DNA from: Cricetomys ansorgei
Lineage: Eukaryota; Chordata; Mammalia; Rodentia; Nesomyidae
Length of the DNA: 64,000 nt
Assembly: GCA_026225945.1 (NCBI GenBank)
Contig: JAMJFZ010000199.1
Span: 64,028,001 to 64,092,000 of the forward strand
Reading direction: 5' to 3'
Shown here: positions 12,821 to 24,400 of the stretch, piece by piece
Layout: each line of letters opens with the position of its first letter
Numbering within the stretch: position 1 is the stretch's first letter
Made by a program: the position numbers and the translations under genes
Notes under the pieces: generated by a model
Database searches by the model: none
Seen by the model: only the letters and a program-made list of their open reading frames with translations
What the model was told of the DNA's origin: nothing

Positions 12821-12823
<3 letters not shown>

Positions 12824-12968
12824 GCAACAGTGCCTTTTTTGCCCTAAATATTCAACTAGAATAAAACTCACCTGATGACAACACATATCAAAAAAATTAG
12901 TGTTACATAACATATTTGAGTAAAAACTATATAGAAAATAGAAGACTCAGGCTTTGCCATAGTTTCAG

Positions 12969-13190
12969 ATTTATTTATTTTTATTTTATTTTATGTGCCT
13001 GGGTATTTTGTCTGCATGGATGTCTATACGATGTGCTGGCCTGGTGCCCTCAGGGCTAGAAAAGGCTAATGAGTCCCTGGAACTGAAGTTACATATGGTT
13101 GTTAGCAGTCATGTAGGTGCTGGGGATTGAACCCGGGTGCTCTAGGAAAATACCAAGTGACTTTGGTCACTCAACCAGCTCTCCAGTCCC
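12969..13190 (-). repeat. B3-type SINE, near full length
   Basis: On the minus strand it opens 'gggactggagagctggttga', has 'cacccgggttcaatccccag' (B-box region), and ends in an AT-rich 'aaataaaaataaataaat' tail. This is a complete, only moderately diverged tRNA-derived rodent SINE. Confidence 0.93.
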
Positions 13191-13387
13191 CAGGTTTTGC
13201 CATTTTAGATGATTGCTTCATTAACATCCTGTTTAGCCACTTGCTGCTTAATGTTTCTCTATTTTATAAATAAGAAAATAGACTTATGAATGTAGCAGAC
13301 ACAAGCTATCAGAGAGCTTTTGTTATTTGAGCTCAGTGTTTTAGTTTTTACTCTTTGCAATATAATTTCTAACAGTCTTACATCTGG

Positions 13388-13425
13388 ATTCAACAAATAT
13401 TTATCAAGTATTTGCTAGGAACCTC
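13388..13425 (-). repeat. L2-like trace
   Basis: The short 'attcaacaaatatttatcaa' and 'gtatttgctaggaac' segment matches the common L2/MIR-associated end motif. Too short for a firm call. Confidence 0.3.
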
Positions 13426-13466
13426 AGATTTTGACACACCTCACCTCAAACTTAAAATAGCCCCTT

Positions 13467-13836
13467 ATGGTCTGAGTGGTTTGAATGAATATGGCCATCA
13501 CTGGCCCACAGGGAGCAGCACTATTAGGAGGTGTGGTCTTGGAGAGCAGGTGTGTCCTTGTTCAAGGAAGTATGTCACCGGGGTGGACTTTGTGGTTTCA
13601 GAAGCTCAAACTAGACCCAGTGGCTCACTCTCTCTTCCTGGTGCCTGCTGATACAGATGTTGAACTCTTGGCTCTCTCTCCATCACCATGTCTACCTGCT
13701 TGCCAGCATGCTTCCCATCATGCTGACAACTGACTAAACCTTTGAACTTCAAGCCAGCCCCAATTAAATGCTTTCCTATAAAAGATTTGCTGTGTTCATC
13801 GTGTCTCTTCACAGCAATAGAAACCATAACTAAGAT
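13467..13836 (+). mobile_element. Rodent solo-LTR-like repeat
   Basis: A recognisable rodent dispersed repeat: 'gtctgagtggtttgaatg' start, 'gcactattaggaggtgtggt', 'aagccagccccaattaaatg' near the 3' end (polyadenylation-type signal), and 'acagcaatagaaaccataac' termination. The same terminal block style occurs in the other LTR-like repeats here. Several 60-117-codon open frames over it are not genes. Confidence 0.68.
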
Positions 13837-14653
13837 ATGGCCTGAGTTGTTATTCTGGATAGTGACAACAAAGGAAACTATAGTGCAGAATAAAGAATGG
13901 AATGTTCTGGGTTTCATTCTATGGCCAGCAAAAGGGAAAAGCAAGGGCTCACACAACACACCTGGTCACTGAACTGTTTTTCTAGTCTCTGTAAATTCTT
14001 CCTGGGGATGGAAACTCCACAGGCTTCCTGGTCCTTTCTCATTTATATATAGGGCCAGACAAAAAGCTTATTTGAAAAAGAAAAGTACTTTGTCACCAAA
14101 CCATTTGGAGACATAGGTGCATCAGTGTGTATATCCCTCTAACATAATATAGTTTTCAACAGAAGAGTTATTATAATGATACCTTTAGGGACCACGATTT
14201 TGACTAAATGATCTGAGTGTCAAATTGTCCCTGGGTGTCTTTTTTATGAAAGATTCAGCAAGTATCTGACTTTTCTATTCTTTAGGTAAATGCCATTATT
14301 AGAGCAAAATCAAATGGATTATACATTGGCTTATATAACCAGAAGCCAAGATACAATAAGAATACACGCAACAGATACAAAGCAGAACATTGTGGCCTAG
14401 GTTATCACAGAAGTTATCAGAGTAAAGTCTCTGAGTGATTTGGATGATGGAATTAGCAGACAGCCTGAGCATAGATTGCTACTGATACTATGTTCAAGGG
14501 AAGAACAGACCTAAGAATAAACACACATGACTTCATATAATCTGTAGAATTAACTCTTCAATGCTACTAAAATAAGTTAATTGGAGTCATATGTAATCAA
14601 TGGGTGAAGTAACATACTAATTATACTGTATATGCAAAAATATTAGAAATATG
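13837..14653. other. Intergenic DNA, nothing recognised
   Basis: AT-rich sequence with no repeat, exon or RNA signature that I can support. Confidence 0.4.
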
Positions 14654-15001
14654 AGCTTTCAGAGTTAGCTCAGTCAGTGATCAGCTTGCATAAGGATGTT
14701 GGCTTTATCATAAGCATCTGTGTAAAGAGTCAGGCATTGTGGCATGTGCCTGTAATCCCAGCACTGAGGAGTCTGAGTTGGATAGATTCATTATCCAGCC
14801 TAGCCTAATCAGTGACTCCCAGATCCCAGTAAGAGACCCAGTTCCCACAAGCGAGATGAATGGCTCCTGAGGAAGGATACCAGGGATTAACCTCTGACCG
14901 TCTCATGAATATGTGTATGTATACACATGAACACAACACATGCACATGAAAACACATAGGCATACACACACCCATGTGTACATATACAAAATAAATAAAT
15001 G
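14654..15001 (+). repeat. B4-type SINE (ID-B1 fusion)
   Basis: An ID-like head 'gagttagctcagtcagtg' is followed by a B1-like 'ggcatgtgcctgtaatccca' monomer and the B4 tail 'ttaacctctgaccgtctca'. A CA-rich end and 'aaataaataaat' close the element. The order ID-B1-tail is diagnostic. Confidence 0.82.
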
Positions 15002-15374
15002 CACATTAGAGATGTGAAGTAATTTAATAGAAAAATAAAATGAGTTAAGTAGCGATCAGTTTAAGGAATAAGAGGAAACGCATGTAGAAAAGACAACAAA
15101 ACAGTAGAAAAGTAGTTCATGAGTAAAATTGTGAATATACAGTGACCACAATAGACACTTTCAGAACAACAGTGTAAAATTGTGGAATTCTACCTCATGA
15201 ACACCACCAGAAACAGCCCAAGAGGAACTATACACAATAACCATATACATGGACAGAAAGACCAGGGTTAATATACATGTTTAGGAGAGAGAATGAGAAC
15301 CTGGGAATAACAATATTTGAAATATGGGAATTCATAATAAATAGCAATTGTAAAAAACAAAAGTGCCCACTGCT
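15002..15374. other. Intergenic DNA, nothing recognised
   Basis: A-rich sequence downstream of the B4 element, without supportable features. Confidence 0.4.
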
Positions 15375-15440
15375 TCCACCAAAGTAGCCTGTGATTGGCA
15401 CATAATGGCTATCAATAAACATTTCATGAATGAATAATTA
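15375..15440 (+). repeat. L2 or MIR 3' end fragment
   Basis: 'gattggcacataatggcta' followed by 'tcaataaacatttcatgaat' corresponds to the 'cctggcacatagtaggtgctcaataaat' end shared by L2 and MIR. Confidence 0.55.
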
Positions 15441-15705
15441 AATACACACAAAGAAGAGCACTTTTTAAAAATATTCTCCCAGGCAGGAACAAATATTTCC
15501 TGGCAGAAATAAAAGTATTGGACAACTAGAGAGTATAGAGATTTTCGAATTAACATATTGTAAGGTTCTGCACCCAGCTGATAGAAAGTAACAAGGTTTT
15601 TACTATGTATTGAGAGACTTTACAAAATAGTCATATATTAGCTATGAATAGTCTTAAGAAATCCAAATAATCGATGTTGCATAAAGCCAATAGTGCCCCC
15701 AATTT

Positions 15706-15832
15706 TATTGGGCCTGAGAACCACTTAATGAGCTTATTAAATCACAGGGCACTTTGGCTCAGTCCCTGGAGAGTCCAAGTCAGCACATCTGGGGCAGGGT
15801 TTAAGAATCTGCATTTCTAACAAGCACTTAGG
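15706..15832 (+). mobile_element. MER5A-like hAT DNA transposon relic
   Basis: 'gcctgagaaccacttaatga' then 'gcttattaaatcacagggc', 'gtccaagtcagcacatctgg', 'gggtttaagaatctgcattt' and 'ctaacaagcacttaggg' track the non-autonomous MER5A/Charlie consensus. It is ancient and immobile. Confidence 0.62.
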
Positions 15833-15874
15833 GGGACGGGGGATGAAGGCAGTGCCAGTTTTGGGACATCTTCT

Positions 15875-16800
15875 TTTTTAAATAATTTGTTTATCTCCTC
15901 CCAGATCTTTCCCATCTCCCTACCAACCCAACTTCATGTTTTCTTCTATTTCCCTCTGTCTCAAAAAACAAAACAAAACAAAGAAAGAAAGAAAGAAACA
16001 CAACCAAACAAGCAAACAAACAAAAACTCCGAAGATCAAAATGAGGAAAAAAATAATAAATAAACAAACAGTAAGGCCGAAAAATATACCAAAGCAAAAC
16101 AAAATGTGCACAAAAAAATAAGGAATACATTTTGTGTTGGCCAACTATTTCTGTGCCTGGGTTTCTGGAGTGTGGTTGATATACTCAGCCACATGCCGTT
16201 GAGAAAACTGAGTTCCCCTTTATCACCAGATACCAACTACCAATTGTAAATAACTATTTGATTAGGAATGAGACTTTGTGTTCACTTCCTCTTCTCCATG
16301 CTGGGATTTTTGTCTGCTTTGAACTTGTGAAGGTCTCGTGCATGCTGTCACAATCTCTGTTTATCAACCTAATTGTGTCTGCAAGACCCTATTTCCTTGT
16401 AGTCATACACTACTTCTGGTTGTTAGAATCTTTTCACCTCCTCTTCTGCATAGATCCCTGAGCATTAGGGGTGGGGGTTGATAATGACATCCCATTTGGG
16501 GTTGAGTGCTCTAAAGTCTCTCATTCCTTACACATTGTCCAGTTATGATCTCTGTTAATTACCATCTACTGTAAGAAGCAGCTTCTTTGATGAGGGTTGA
16601 ACATTGCTCTGCTCTATGGGTATATCTCGAAGGCATGCCATTGTTGTAGGTTGAAGCATTGTGACCGGGTGAGATTGATAATTAGTTTTCAGATCTTCTG
16701 GCATCATGAATGCTAGGCTGAAGTTTCTGGTTGGGCATCAGTTTGATTTCTCCAAATGTGATGATACAAGAAAGTGGTATCAGAAAGTGGTGTTTGGTAA
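15875..16800 (-). mobile_element. L1 3'UTR, rodent Lx-type, minus strand
   Basis: The plus strand shows the antisense of a rodent L1 3'UTR: pyrimidine-rich 'ctttcccatctccctacc', an AAAC/AAAG tract (15963-16032), 'ggagtgtggttgatatactc', 'tgtcacaatctctg', 'agaccctatttccttg', 'gatccctgagcattaggggt' and 'attaccatctactg'. No coding part is attached. Open frames on both strands here are repeat shadows. Confidence 0.78.
15963..16032. repeat. A-rich (AAAC/AAAG)n tract
   Basis: A mix of AAAC and AAAG units within the L1 3'UTR, typical of this part of rodent L1. Confidence 0.85.
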
Positions 16801-17613
16801 TATGGCTTCCCATCAGGTTGCAGAGAGTAATCTCTAGCCTGTGATGTTAGAAGAAGGGGTCTGTGGGACTTTCCATATGATTTTTCAAAATATCTTTAGT
16901 GTTCATTGTCTCTCTCTGAGGAAATTCTTTGACAGCAATTTGTAATAATTCAATATCAGTAAAGAATAAATACTTTAAAAAAAGAAATCATCAAACTGTA
17001 CCTAAATCTCTTTAATTCTCTCTGTTAACTACTCATGAATTAGGGAAAGTATTCTAATAAAAATTGTTAACTATTTTGAAATGAACTCTGAAGATACTAA
17101 ATCAAAATCCAAGAGATTAAATTAATATGATATTTAGAAGGAAATATCATTTATTTATGAGAATGAGCAATTTGGGAATTAAGTGAATTACGGGTTCAAT
17201 TCAAAAAGCCAAATTTAAACAAACAAACACATTTTATTTCTCATTACGAAAAGCTAGATTGCAGCAAACTCTTGCTGAGAACATAGAGAAGAAATGGATA
17301 AACTATGAAAATAACTAATTTGAATTCATCACTGAGCCACCTTGGCAATAGGAACTCTGGTCCTTGCAGGAAGGGGAAAACATTGCATTGAGTCTTTCTC
17401 CCATACCTGCTCCTTCAAAGCATCCCAGAATTCTGTGCGTTTCAGACAAAGGAGCAGAGAAACTGAACACAAAGATGGAACCATAGAGCGAGAAGAGAAA
17501 AATGATGCTAAATTTGACATGCTTTATAGTCACTGCAGAAAATAAAATGAGCCTCATGGAGACTAAGACAGCTAACATTTGAGAATCAAAGAGGCTACGA
17601 ACTAGAAAACCGC
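16801..17613. other. AT-rich DNA, probably L1 edge then unique
   Basis: The first 100 bp may still belong to the L1 3'UTR. Beyond about 16900 no family is recognised. Overlapping 60-87-codon frames on both strands at 17315-17578 have no domain signature. Confidence 0.4.
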
Positions 17614-17633
17614 AAAAAAAAAAAAAAAAAAAA
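17614..17633. repeat. Poly(A) run
   Basis: About 20 A residues. It could be a decayed retroposon tail, but the sequence upstream is not recognisably retroposed. Confidence 0.9.
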
Positions 17634-17672
17634 GCTAGGTTGCCTCAGCCACATACCTTTCGAGATATTTAA

Positions 17673-17878
17673 TGGGGAGGGAGAGATAGCTCAGTATTTG
17701 AGGGTGCATACAACTCTTGCAGAGGACCAGAGTTCCCAGCATCCACCTTGGGAAGGGGGAGGGGGTGGTTCTCACAGTCCCCTGTTACTCCAGTTCCACG
17801 GGGTCCAACACTGATCTTCTAAACTCAGTGTGCACTCGTCTGCACACACACACATATACATAGTTAAAAATTAAAAAT
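17673..17878 (+). repeat. B2/B3-family SINE
   Basis: 'gggagggagagatagctcag' head, 'gttcccagcatcc', 'ttactccagttccacggggt', then 'gcactcgtctgcacacacac' and an A-rich tail. Close to full length, plus orientation. Confidence 0.9.
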
Positions 17879-17889
17879 GACTCTTTCAA

Positions 17890-18245
17890 AAAGAAATTTA
17901 ATTATTTTCTTTGAAAAATGGAATACGTTCATAGTACGTAGCAATGGATTTCATATCATGTCCTTTTACCATACCCACCCTCAATTTCCTTCCTGTGCTT
18001 ATCTCCCTGATACTGGTATTTTCATTCTCTCCTCCACATGGTCACACTTCTTCCTTCATGTCTTATGTTCAAATGATTGTATGTAACTCGATAAAATCTA
18101 GGAGTAAAAACGAGCTGAAACATAATATTTCTCTTTCTAAGTCTCATTTATTTAGCTTAATACAATGATGTCCCACTGGCATCCATTTTCCTTTAGGTGA
18201 TATAATTTTGTTTTACTTCCTATCTGAATAAAATTCCAACATGCT
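17890..18245 (-). mobile_element. L1 ORF2 end/3' segment, first part, minus strand
   Basis: Antisense L1 sequence: 'gatgtcccactggcatccat', 'tttcctttaggtgatataat' and 'gaataaaattccaacatg'. The element resumes at 18910 after an interruption by another L1 3'UTR. No intact frame. Confidence 0.7.
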
Positions 18246-18909
18246 CTTCTGCTATACTATGAATCAGTGCCTTATCCAGTCATCATCAGAGAAGCTTCCT
18301 CCGAAAGCAGATGAGAACAGTTGCAGAGACCCCACAGCCAGACATTAGGTGGAGAGAGATCCTAAATGGGAGGTCTTTATAAAATTCCTCACTTCAGAGC
18401 TCATGGGTCCCTAAGGAACAGGAGGTGGAAAGGTTGTAAAAGCCAGAGGCGATGAGGCCACTAGGAGAACTAGTCCCTCTGAATCAACTAAGCAAGGTGC
18501 ATATGATCTCACAGAGAGTGCAGCAGCAAGCACCAGAGTTACATAAATCTGCACCAGTTCCTCTGTGTATATATTATAACTGTTAGTTTACTATTTTTAT
18601 GGGAATTTTGAATGTAAGAATGAGTGGGTCTCTGACTCTTGTACCTGCTCTTGGCACTCTTTTTCTCCTGTTAGGTTACCATGTCCAACTTCAATCTGAT
18701 AGTTTTTGCTTCATCTTTTTATATTTTATTTTGTCACGTTTGGTTGTTATCTCTCGGATGCCTTTTTTTTTCTTACGAGTGACAAAAACGAGTGGATATG
18801 GAGGGGAGAAGATGCGGAGAGAAACTGGGAGGAGTAGGAAGGGAAACTATAACCAGGATAGATGGTATGAGAAAAGAATCAATTTTTGATAAAAGAAAAA
18901 TGGAAAAAA
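18246..18909 (+). mobile_element. L1 3'UTR inserted into an older minus-strand L1
   Basis: Plus-strand L1 3'UTR: 'gaagcttcctccgaaagcag', 'cctaaatgggaggtct', 'ttgtaaaagccagaggcgat', 'tgtgtatatattataactgt', a G-rich 'gtggatatggaggggagaag' and a short A-rich end. It splits the L1 at 17890-18245 and 18910-20840 where the target sequence breaks in mid-motif, so it inserted later. 'catgc' stands on both sides as a weak target-site-duplication candidate. Confidence 0.78.
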
Positions 18910-20576
18910 TTCTATCATGCATATATTCTACCTTGTCTTCATCCATCCATCCATTAACAGATACCTAGACTGATTCTACAACCTGGCTATTGTGAGTAGA
19001 TCTGTAATAAACAGATGTGCAAGTATCTCTGTGGAATGTTGATTTAGAGCCCATCAGGAATGTATCAGGAGTGATATAGCTGGATCACATGGTGAGTTCT
19101 ATTTTCAGTTTTGTAGAAATCCTCCACATAGTTCTCCACTGTGTCTGGACTAATCTACATTCCAACCAGCAATGTACGAAGAATTCCTTTTCCCTCCTCT
19201 TCTTGCCAGTATTAGTTTACTTAATCGAAGACATTCGGACTGGAGCGAGATGGAATAACATTGTTGTTTCAATGTCCCTGAAGGATGTTAAACATCTTTG
19301 CATATGACCATCGATATCTATACTTCATCTTTTAAGAGCTGTATATTCATTTCCATAGTCCATTTGTTGATTGGATTGCCTGGATTCTTGACTTTTGGTC
19401 TTATAAGATCTTCACATGTTCTAGATATTAGTCAAATAGACATACTGCTGACATTCTGTAGGCTGTCTGATGCTTAAATAGTTTCCTTTGATATGTAGAA
19501 GCATTATAGTTTCATGAAATCTCATCTATCAATTCTTGGTTTTATTTTCTAAACTATCAGGGTCCTTGTCGGAATGTCCTTGCTTATGCCTATATCCTGA
19601 AGCATTTTTCCTACATTTTACTCTAGCTCAGAATTTCAGGTCATGCATTAAAATAATTTGTTTTATTTTGAATCAATAAATAAGGACCTAGTTTAATTCT
19701 TCTACATGTGAATTTCCAGCTTTTTAAGAACAATTTTTGAAGATAATGCTTTTTCTCAAATGCCTTTTTTGGTGCCTTTGTCAAAAGTATGTGACTGTAG
19801 TATACTGTATTCATACCCGAGGTTCGTATCTGTGTCTCATATTCTGTTTTAATGCTGTAAACGTCTGGCTTTGTGCCACCAAGCCTGTGACTATGTTAAA
19901 TGTATTGATGTCAGGTATGCTGATGCTTCCTGCATTGTTCTTGCTCTTCAGGATGGCTTCAGCCGTCCGGAGTCTTCTGTGCTTCCAAGTGAACTTTAGG
20001 ACTTCTTTTCAATTTCTGTGAAGAATGACACTAGAATTTTGATGGGACTTCCATTGAATTTGTAGATTGCTCTGGTATATAATTTTTTTTCACACTACTA
20101 ATTCTGATGATTCATGAATGTGAATATATTTCTATCTTCTAGTGTATTTTAAAATTTCTTTGTTCAGTTTAAAATTTTTTCATTATAGGGATTTTACAAT
20201 TCCACAGAAATGTTTATTTCAAGGTTTATTTCAACGTGAGAAAGAATGGGTTTGTTTTCCTGTTATTTTCTCAACCTGTTTTTATTGATATGTAGGAAAG
20301 CTACTAATTCTTGTAGATGATCATATATCCTTCTATATATTAAATCTAAAAAGAATTTTGGTTAGATCCTGAGGGCCTATTAAGTATGCGATTATTTCTA
20401 CCTTCAAATAGAAAGAAGTTGACTTTTTCCTTCTAATTTGTATCTTTTTATTCTTTTATCTTGTCTTATTCCTTTAGCTAAGACTTTGAATTCCATGTTG
20501 AAAAAGAGTAGGCAGAGTACATACTCTTTTCTTGATCCACATTTAGAGGGAATGTTTTCAGTTTTTCCCCATTAAG

Positions 20577-20643
<67 letters not shown>

Positions 20644-20840
20644 ACACACACACATATATACATATATACATATATATGTATCCTTTATATATATCATATA
20701 TACATATATATGTGTGTATATATGTATCCTTTATTCCTAGTTTCTTCAAGGTTTTCATGATAAAAAGATGTTGGACTTTGTCAAATGCTTTAATTCTCTA
20801 GCCAAAAAGACACAGAGTAGCAGACTGTATTAAAAACAAA
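18910..20840 (-). mobile_element. L1 ORF2 C-terminal and RT region, minus strand
   Basis: Antisense ORF2 sequence in order: 'gtgagtagatctgtaataaa', 'gctggatcacatggtga', 'gaagacattcggactggagc' (expected 'ctaactggtgtgagatgg'), 'ttagtcaaatagacatactg' (expected 'gccctttgtcagatgagtag'), 'atgatgcttcctgcattg' and an RT-region segment near 20370-20500. The FADD codons are not preserved there and the frame is full of stops. It ends next to a B1 insertion. Confidence 0.8.
20580..20724. repeat. (TA)n/(CA)n compound microsatellite
   Basis: Long AT alternation, then CA and TA blocks, lying within the minus-strand L1. Spurious Tyr/Ile-rich frames arise from it. Confidence 0.96.
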
Positions 20841-20844
20841 ACTT

Positions 20845-21016
20845 TCCAGGTGGTAGTGGTACATGCCTTTATTCCCAGCACTTCGGAGGCAGAGGCATGC
20901 AGATCTCTGTGAGTCTGAGGCTAGCCTGGTCTATTGAGTGAGTTCCAGGACAGCCAGAGATACAACAGAGAAACCTTGTCTCAAAAAACTAAAAACCAAC
21001 CAACCAAACACAAAAT
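20845..21016 (+). repeat. B1 SINE
   Basis: A 7SL-derived monomer: 'ccaggtggtagtggtacatg', 'cctttattcccagcactt', 'gcagatctctgtgagtctga', 'ctagcctggtct', and 'aaaccttgtctcaaaaa' with an A-rich tail. The 'gatctctgtgag' core is the variant common in cricetids and rat. It sits exactly between the minus-strand L1 and the plus-strand endonuclease fragment. Confidence 0.95.
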
Positions 21017-21835
21017 TAGGACTCAAATATTTTTTGCACCCAAGAAATAAGCTTTACTTGGAAAGACATAGCCTTGGGGTGAAAGAATGAAAAATGCATT
21101 CTAAGCGAATGGAACTAGAATCAAAGTAAATGTGGTCATACTAATATCTGGCAAATTATGCTTTGAACAAAATTGTTCAGAAGAATAAAAACAATTGCTT
21201 CATATTATTGGTTGAACAATCCATTAGGTAGATATGATTATTCTAAACATATATGCAATGAACATTGGTATACCTAATTTCTTAAAACAAAAATTACAGG
21301 ATATAAATGTACAGGTTGACCTCAACATAATAGAAATGGGTGATTTCAATACCCTTACCTAACCAACAGATAAGTCATTCAGACTAAATAAGCATCAAAA
21401 AGAAACATCAGAATTTAAATGGCATGGCTGATAAAATGGAGTTGGCAGACATATACATAAAATACCACCCAAATTCTAAATATGCATTCTTTTCAGAAGA
21501 TCATAAAGTAGAGGACACTGTAGGACAAAAAGCACATCCTCACAAATACAAGAAAATCGAAATAATTTTACATTCTATCTGAAAACAATGAAATTAAACT
21601 AGAAATCAAGAGGAAGGGAACTCAGAAAAATGTTCAAACTCCAGGAGACTAATCAACACACTATTGAACAATGAATTGGTCATTAAAGAAATCAAGAAGG
21701 AAATTAAAAATTCCTAGAAGAAAAATTATAACAAAAACACAACATACCCAAACCCATGGGATATTATAAAAGCAATTCTAAGAGAGAAGTTTATGATAAT
21801 AGGCACATACATTAAAAATTGATGATGTCTGGTAA
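21017..21835 (+). mobile_element. L1 ORF2 endonuclease-domain fragment, plus strand
   Basis: Translation around 21338 gives Met-Gly-Asp-Phe-Asn-Thr, the conserved 'GDFNT' block of the L1 apurinic-type endonuclease. Further on come 'aaatggcatggctgataaaa', 'ccacccaaattctaaatatg' and 'caacatacccaaacccatgg'. The usual SDH motif is lost. It is opposite in orientation to the L1 on its left, as expected for a 5'-inverted (twin-primed) copy. Confidence 0.75.
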
Positions 21836-21839
21836 AGAG

Positions 21840-23244
21840 GTAGGCTAGTGAAGAAGGTAGGCAATCTTCAGATCTTCACTTTCCCTTCTCTCCCCCAAAT
21901 CTATTTCCCCAGTTTCTTGACCAGCTCTGTAGCAGACCACCTGCTGTGGCCTCTCTGCCCTCTCTGCCTCTGTTCCCTGGGGACTAAGCATAACCTGATG
22001 GCATACCTTATTTTCATCTCCTTCCAGTGGACCTTCTCATTGTCCCATTCTAGTGCATCCCCATTCCTAAGTGTCAGTTCCCAATACCTAAAAACCCTTT
22101 CCACCAGACCACACCTGGCAGGATCTCAGAAGCATTCCTTACTAGACCACACACAGCTACTACATTTTCCCAAGAACCAGAAAGGGTAACAGGAAACAAG
22201 GAATAGAACACCTACCCAACAAACACAGTATCAGATACCAGCATCTGGTATCTGATTATTACAATAATCCCAAACTCAGTGTCCAGAAGCCAGTGTAAAA
22301 ACACAATCAATAATATCCAGGAAATATGTCTCCAATAGAGCCTAGCAGCCATACTACACTAAGCCACAAACAATGCAACATAGCTGAAGCACAAGACTCC
22401 AATGTAGCCTTTCTGAATATGCTACAAATCCTTAAAGAGGAAATTAATGAGTCTACTAAATAAATCTATGAAAACACAAAACAATGAAGTGAAATAAAGA
22501 AAACAGTTCAAGACATGATAGTAGAAATAGAATCACTAAAGAAAAGCCAAAATGAGGGGAAACCAGAGACAAAAATTTTAGGAACTCAAAGAGGATGACT
22601 CAGAGACAAGCCTCACCAACAGCATGCAAGAGATGGAAGAAACAATATCAGACACTGACAACACAATTGAAGAAATGCATACCTCTGTCAAAGAAAATGT
22701 TAAATCTATACAAATCCAGCCACAAAACATCCAGGAGATCTGGGATGCTGTGAAAATAGCAAATCTATGAATATTGGGAATAGATGAACTAGAAGAGATC
22801 TAGGTCAAAGACACAGAAAATATTTTCAATAAATCATAGAAAAAGATTTCCCTAGCATAAAGAAAGAGATGCCTGTCAAGGAACAAGAAGCATTAAAAAA
22901 CACCAAACAATCTGGACCAGAAAAGAAATTCCCCTCAGCATATAATAATCAAAACACAAAATGTACGAAAGAAAGAAAGAATATTAAAAGCCACAAGGGA
23001 AAAAAGACAACCCATCAGAATAATACCTAATTTTTCAATGGAGATTCTAAAGATCACAGCCCAGATTACCATACACAGCAAAAATTTCAATTATAATAGA
23101 TGGAGAAAATATGACATTCCATTATAAGGCCAAATTTAAACAGTATCTATCTATAAATCCAGCCCTATAGAAGGTGCTAGAGTTTAACCATACCCAAGAA
23201 AATACAAGGAATAAGTAATATTAGAGCAACAAATCCAAAGAGAG
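21840..23244 (+). mobile_element. L1 5'UTR and ORF1, plus strand (left half of a split L1)
   Basis: 5'UTR-like sequence precedes an ORF1 start at 22326, where translation begins Met-Ser-Pro-Ile-Glu-Pro and meets a stop at 22461. Downstream, a 'PIRIIPNFS'-like stretch (about 23000) is the conserved ORF1p C-terminal domain, followed by an internal deletion and frameshifts. The element ends at the ORF1/ORF2 spacer, where an LTR repeat begins. ORF1p is the L1 RNA-binding chaperone; this copy is dead. Confidence 0.78.
22326..23190 (+). pseudogene. L1 ORF1 pseudogene
   Basis: The start at 22326 gives a short frame closed by TAA at 22461-22463. The remaining coiled-coil and C-terminal portions are recognisable only across several frames. 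About 30 codons are missing in the C-terminal domain after the NFS block. Rodent ORF1p is usually about 350-370 residues. The copy is multiply disabled. Confidence 0.7.
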
Positions 23245-23363
23245 TGTATTTGTTAGTCTTACCTCAATTTGATAACAAGCTAGAGTTATCTGAAAGGAGG
23301 GGACCTCAATTGATAAAATACCTCCATAAGATCCAACTGTAAAGCATTTCCTACTTGGTGATT
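23245..23363 (+). mobile_element. LTR repeat 'R', 5' part only (interrupted)
   Basis: Begins 'tgtatttgttagtcttacc', with 'gataacaagctagagttatc' and 'cctccataagatccaactgt', then stops at 'ttggtgatt'. An uninterrupted copy at 36556-36831 shows what should follow. The missing remainder, beginning at the same internal point, is present in inverted orientation at 41336-41628. Confidence 0.8.
23358..23363 (+). other. Candidate target-site duplication, left side
   Basis: 'GTGATT' abuts the TG at 23364 of the ERV-type element. The matching copy 'ATGATT' (one mismatch, reverse-complement) abuts the same kind of element at 41623-41628. Six bp is the usual ERVK-class duplication length. Confidence 0.55.
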
Positions 23364-24382
23364 TGTAGTAATAAACCTACTGTGGCGGCTCAGCAAGGAG
23401 ATAAGGAGGCATATTCATTTCCCCATTTTCTGTATAAGTCAATCAAAATAATTGCTTTATCTCTACAACACAATTTAGCAAAACACCAGCAAAACTATTT
23501 ACAAGAGGGACAATCACAAAGACAGGCCCAAATGAAATCAAACATCTGTCAAGCTTTTCGCAATGTCTTTGGACAGCAGAAAAACATTATCAATGTTCAA
23601 TTATTTGGAATTCACACACAATCTTCTGGGATCCTCCAAAGGGCTTGGATTTGTCTCTGCCCTCTGCAGTACATAGAGTTTTTCCTCCAGGTTCTGACTG
23701 ACAACCCTCCACTGCTGCTGCTGTTCTTGGTGGTCATCCCATGGTACTGGCATCTTCAGAATGCTGGGGTCTTCTGCTGCAACTGGGCTGCACTTTCATC
23801 AAGAGCCGCTCATAGATTCTCTTCATGGTGCCAAACTCAACTTCTCTACGTGACTCCTTTAATCTGGGCCTTCAACTGCCACAGAGGCTGCATCTTCATT
23901 AATAGCCTCTCCTGGACTCTCTTCACGGTGCCAGGCCTCAGTTTCTTTATATGATGTCTTCAATCTGGGCCTTCAATTGCTGCTGAGGCTGCACTTTTAC
24001 CAATGGCCTCTCCTGGCCTCTCACAGTACCAAATCTCAACTGCTCTCCGTGACCCCTTCATGCCTTTAAAACCAGCACCACCTGGGTAACACTTACAGCA
24101 CCAAGTTTGGCTACCAGCATGAGATACGAACCTTGGCCAGTTCTGGAAGACAGCTTCTGTGTGCTGTCCCTGAGGAAACACTATCCAGATTTTAAGATAG
24201 AGTCTGGTTTTCAGAAAAAACAACTGATAACCTTGTCTGTAGGAAAAGGTTCCTCATGGGGTGGAGTTCTCATCACCACAGCAGATGTGTCTTCCCAGGA
24301 CTGCCTCACCTCAACCAGTATCTGAACAGGTTTGCAGAGAACAAAACAAAACGGACTCTGTGAAGTCTGGAGTGAAGTCTGG

Positions 24383-24400
24383 CATGATGTCAGTACCCCA
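24383..24400 (-). other. Possible retroviral primer-binding site
   Basis: The minus strand reads 'tggggtactgacatcatg' immediately after the LTR's terminal CA. The TGG start and zero spacing fit a primer-binding site, but I cannot assign the tRNA. Confidence 0.35.

Noticed and set aside
13606..13959. 117-codon minus-strand frame
   Set aside because: Antisense to a rodent LTR-like repeat, overlapped by plus-strand frames of similar length.
15963..16032. Possible CRISPR-like or satellite repeat because of recurring AAAC/AAAG units
   Set aside because: It is the ordinary A-rich tract of a rodent L1 3'UTR. There is no spacer-repeat periodicity.
23355..23954. 199-codon open frame, the longest in the window
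   Set aside because: It begins at TTG, runs antisense to the ERV-type element, crosses the R/ERV junction and has no domain. Best explained as a chance frame in a C/T-rich antisense strand.
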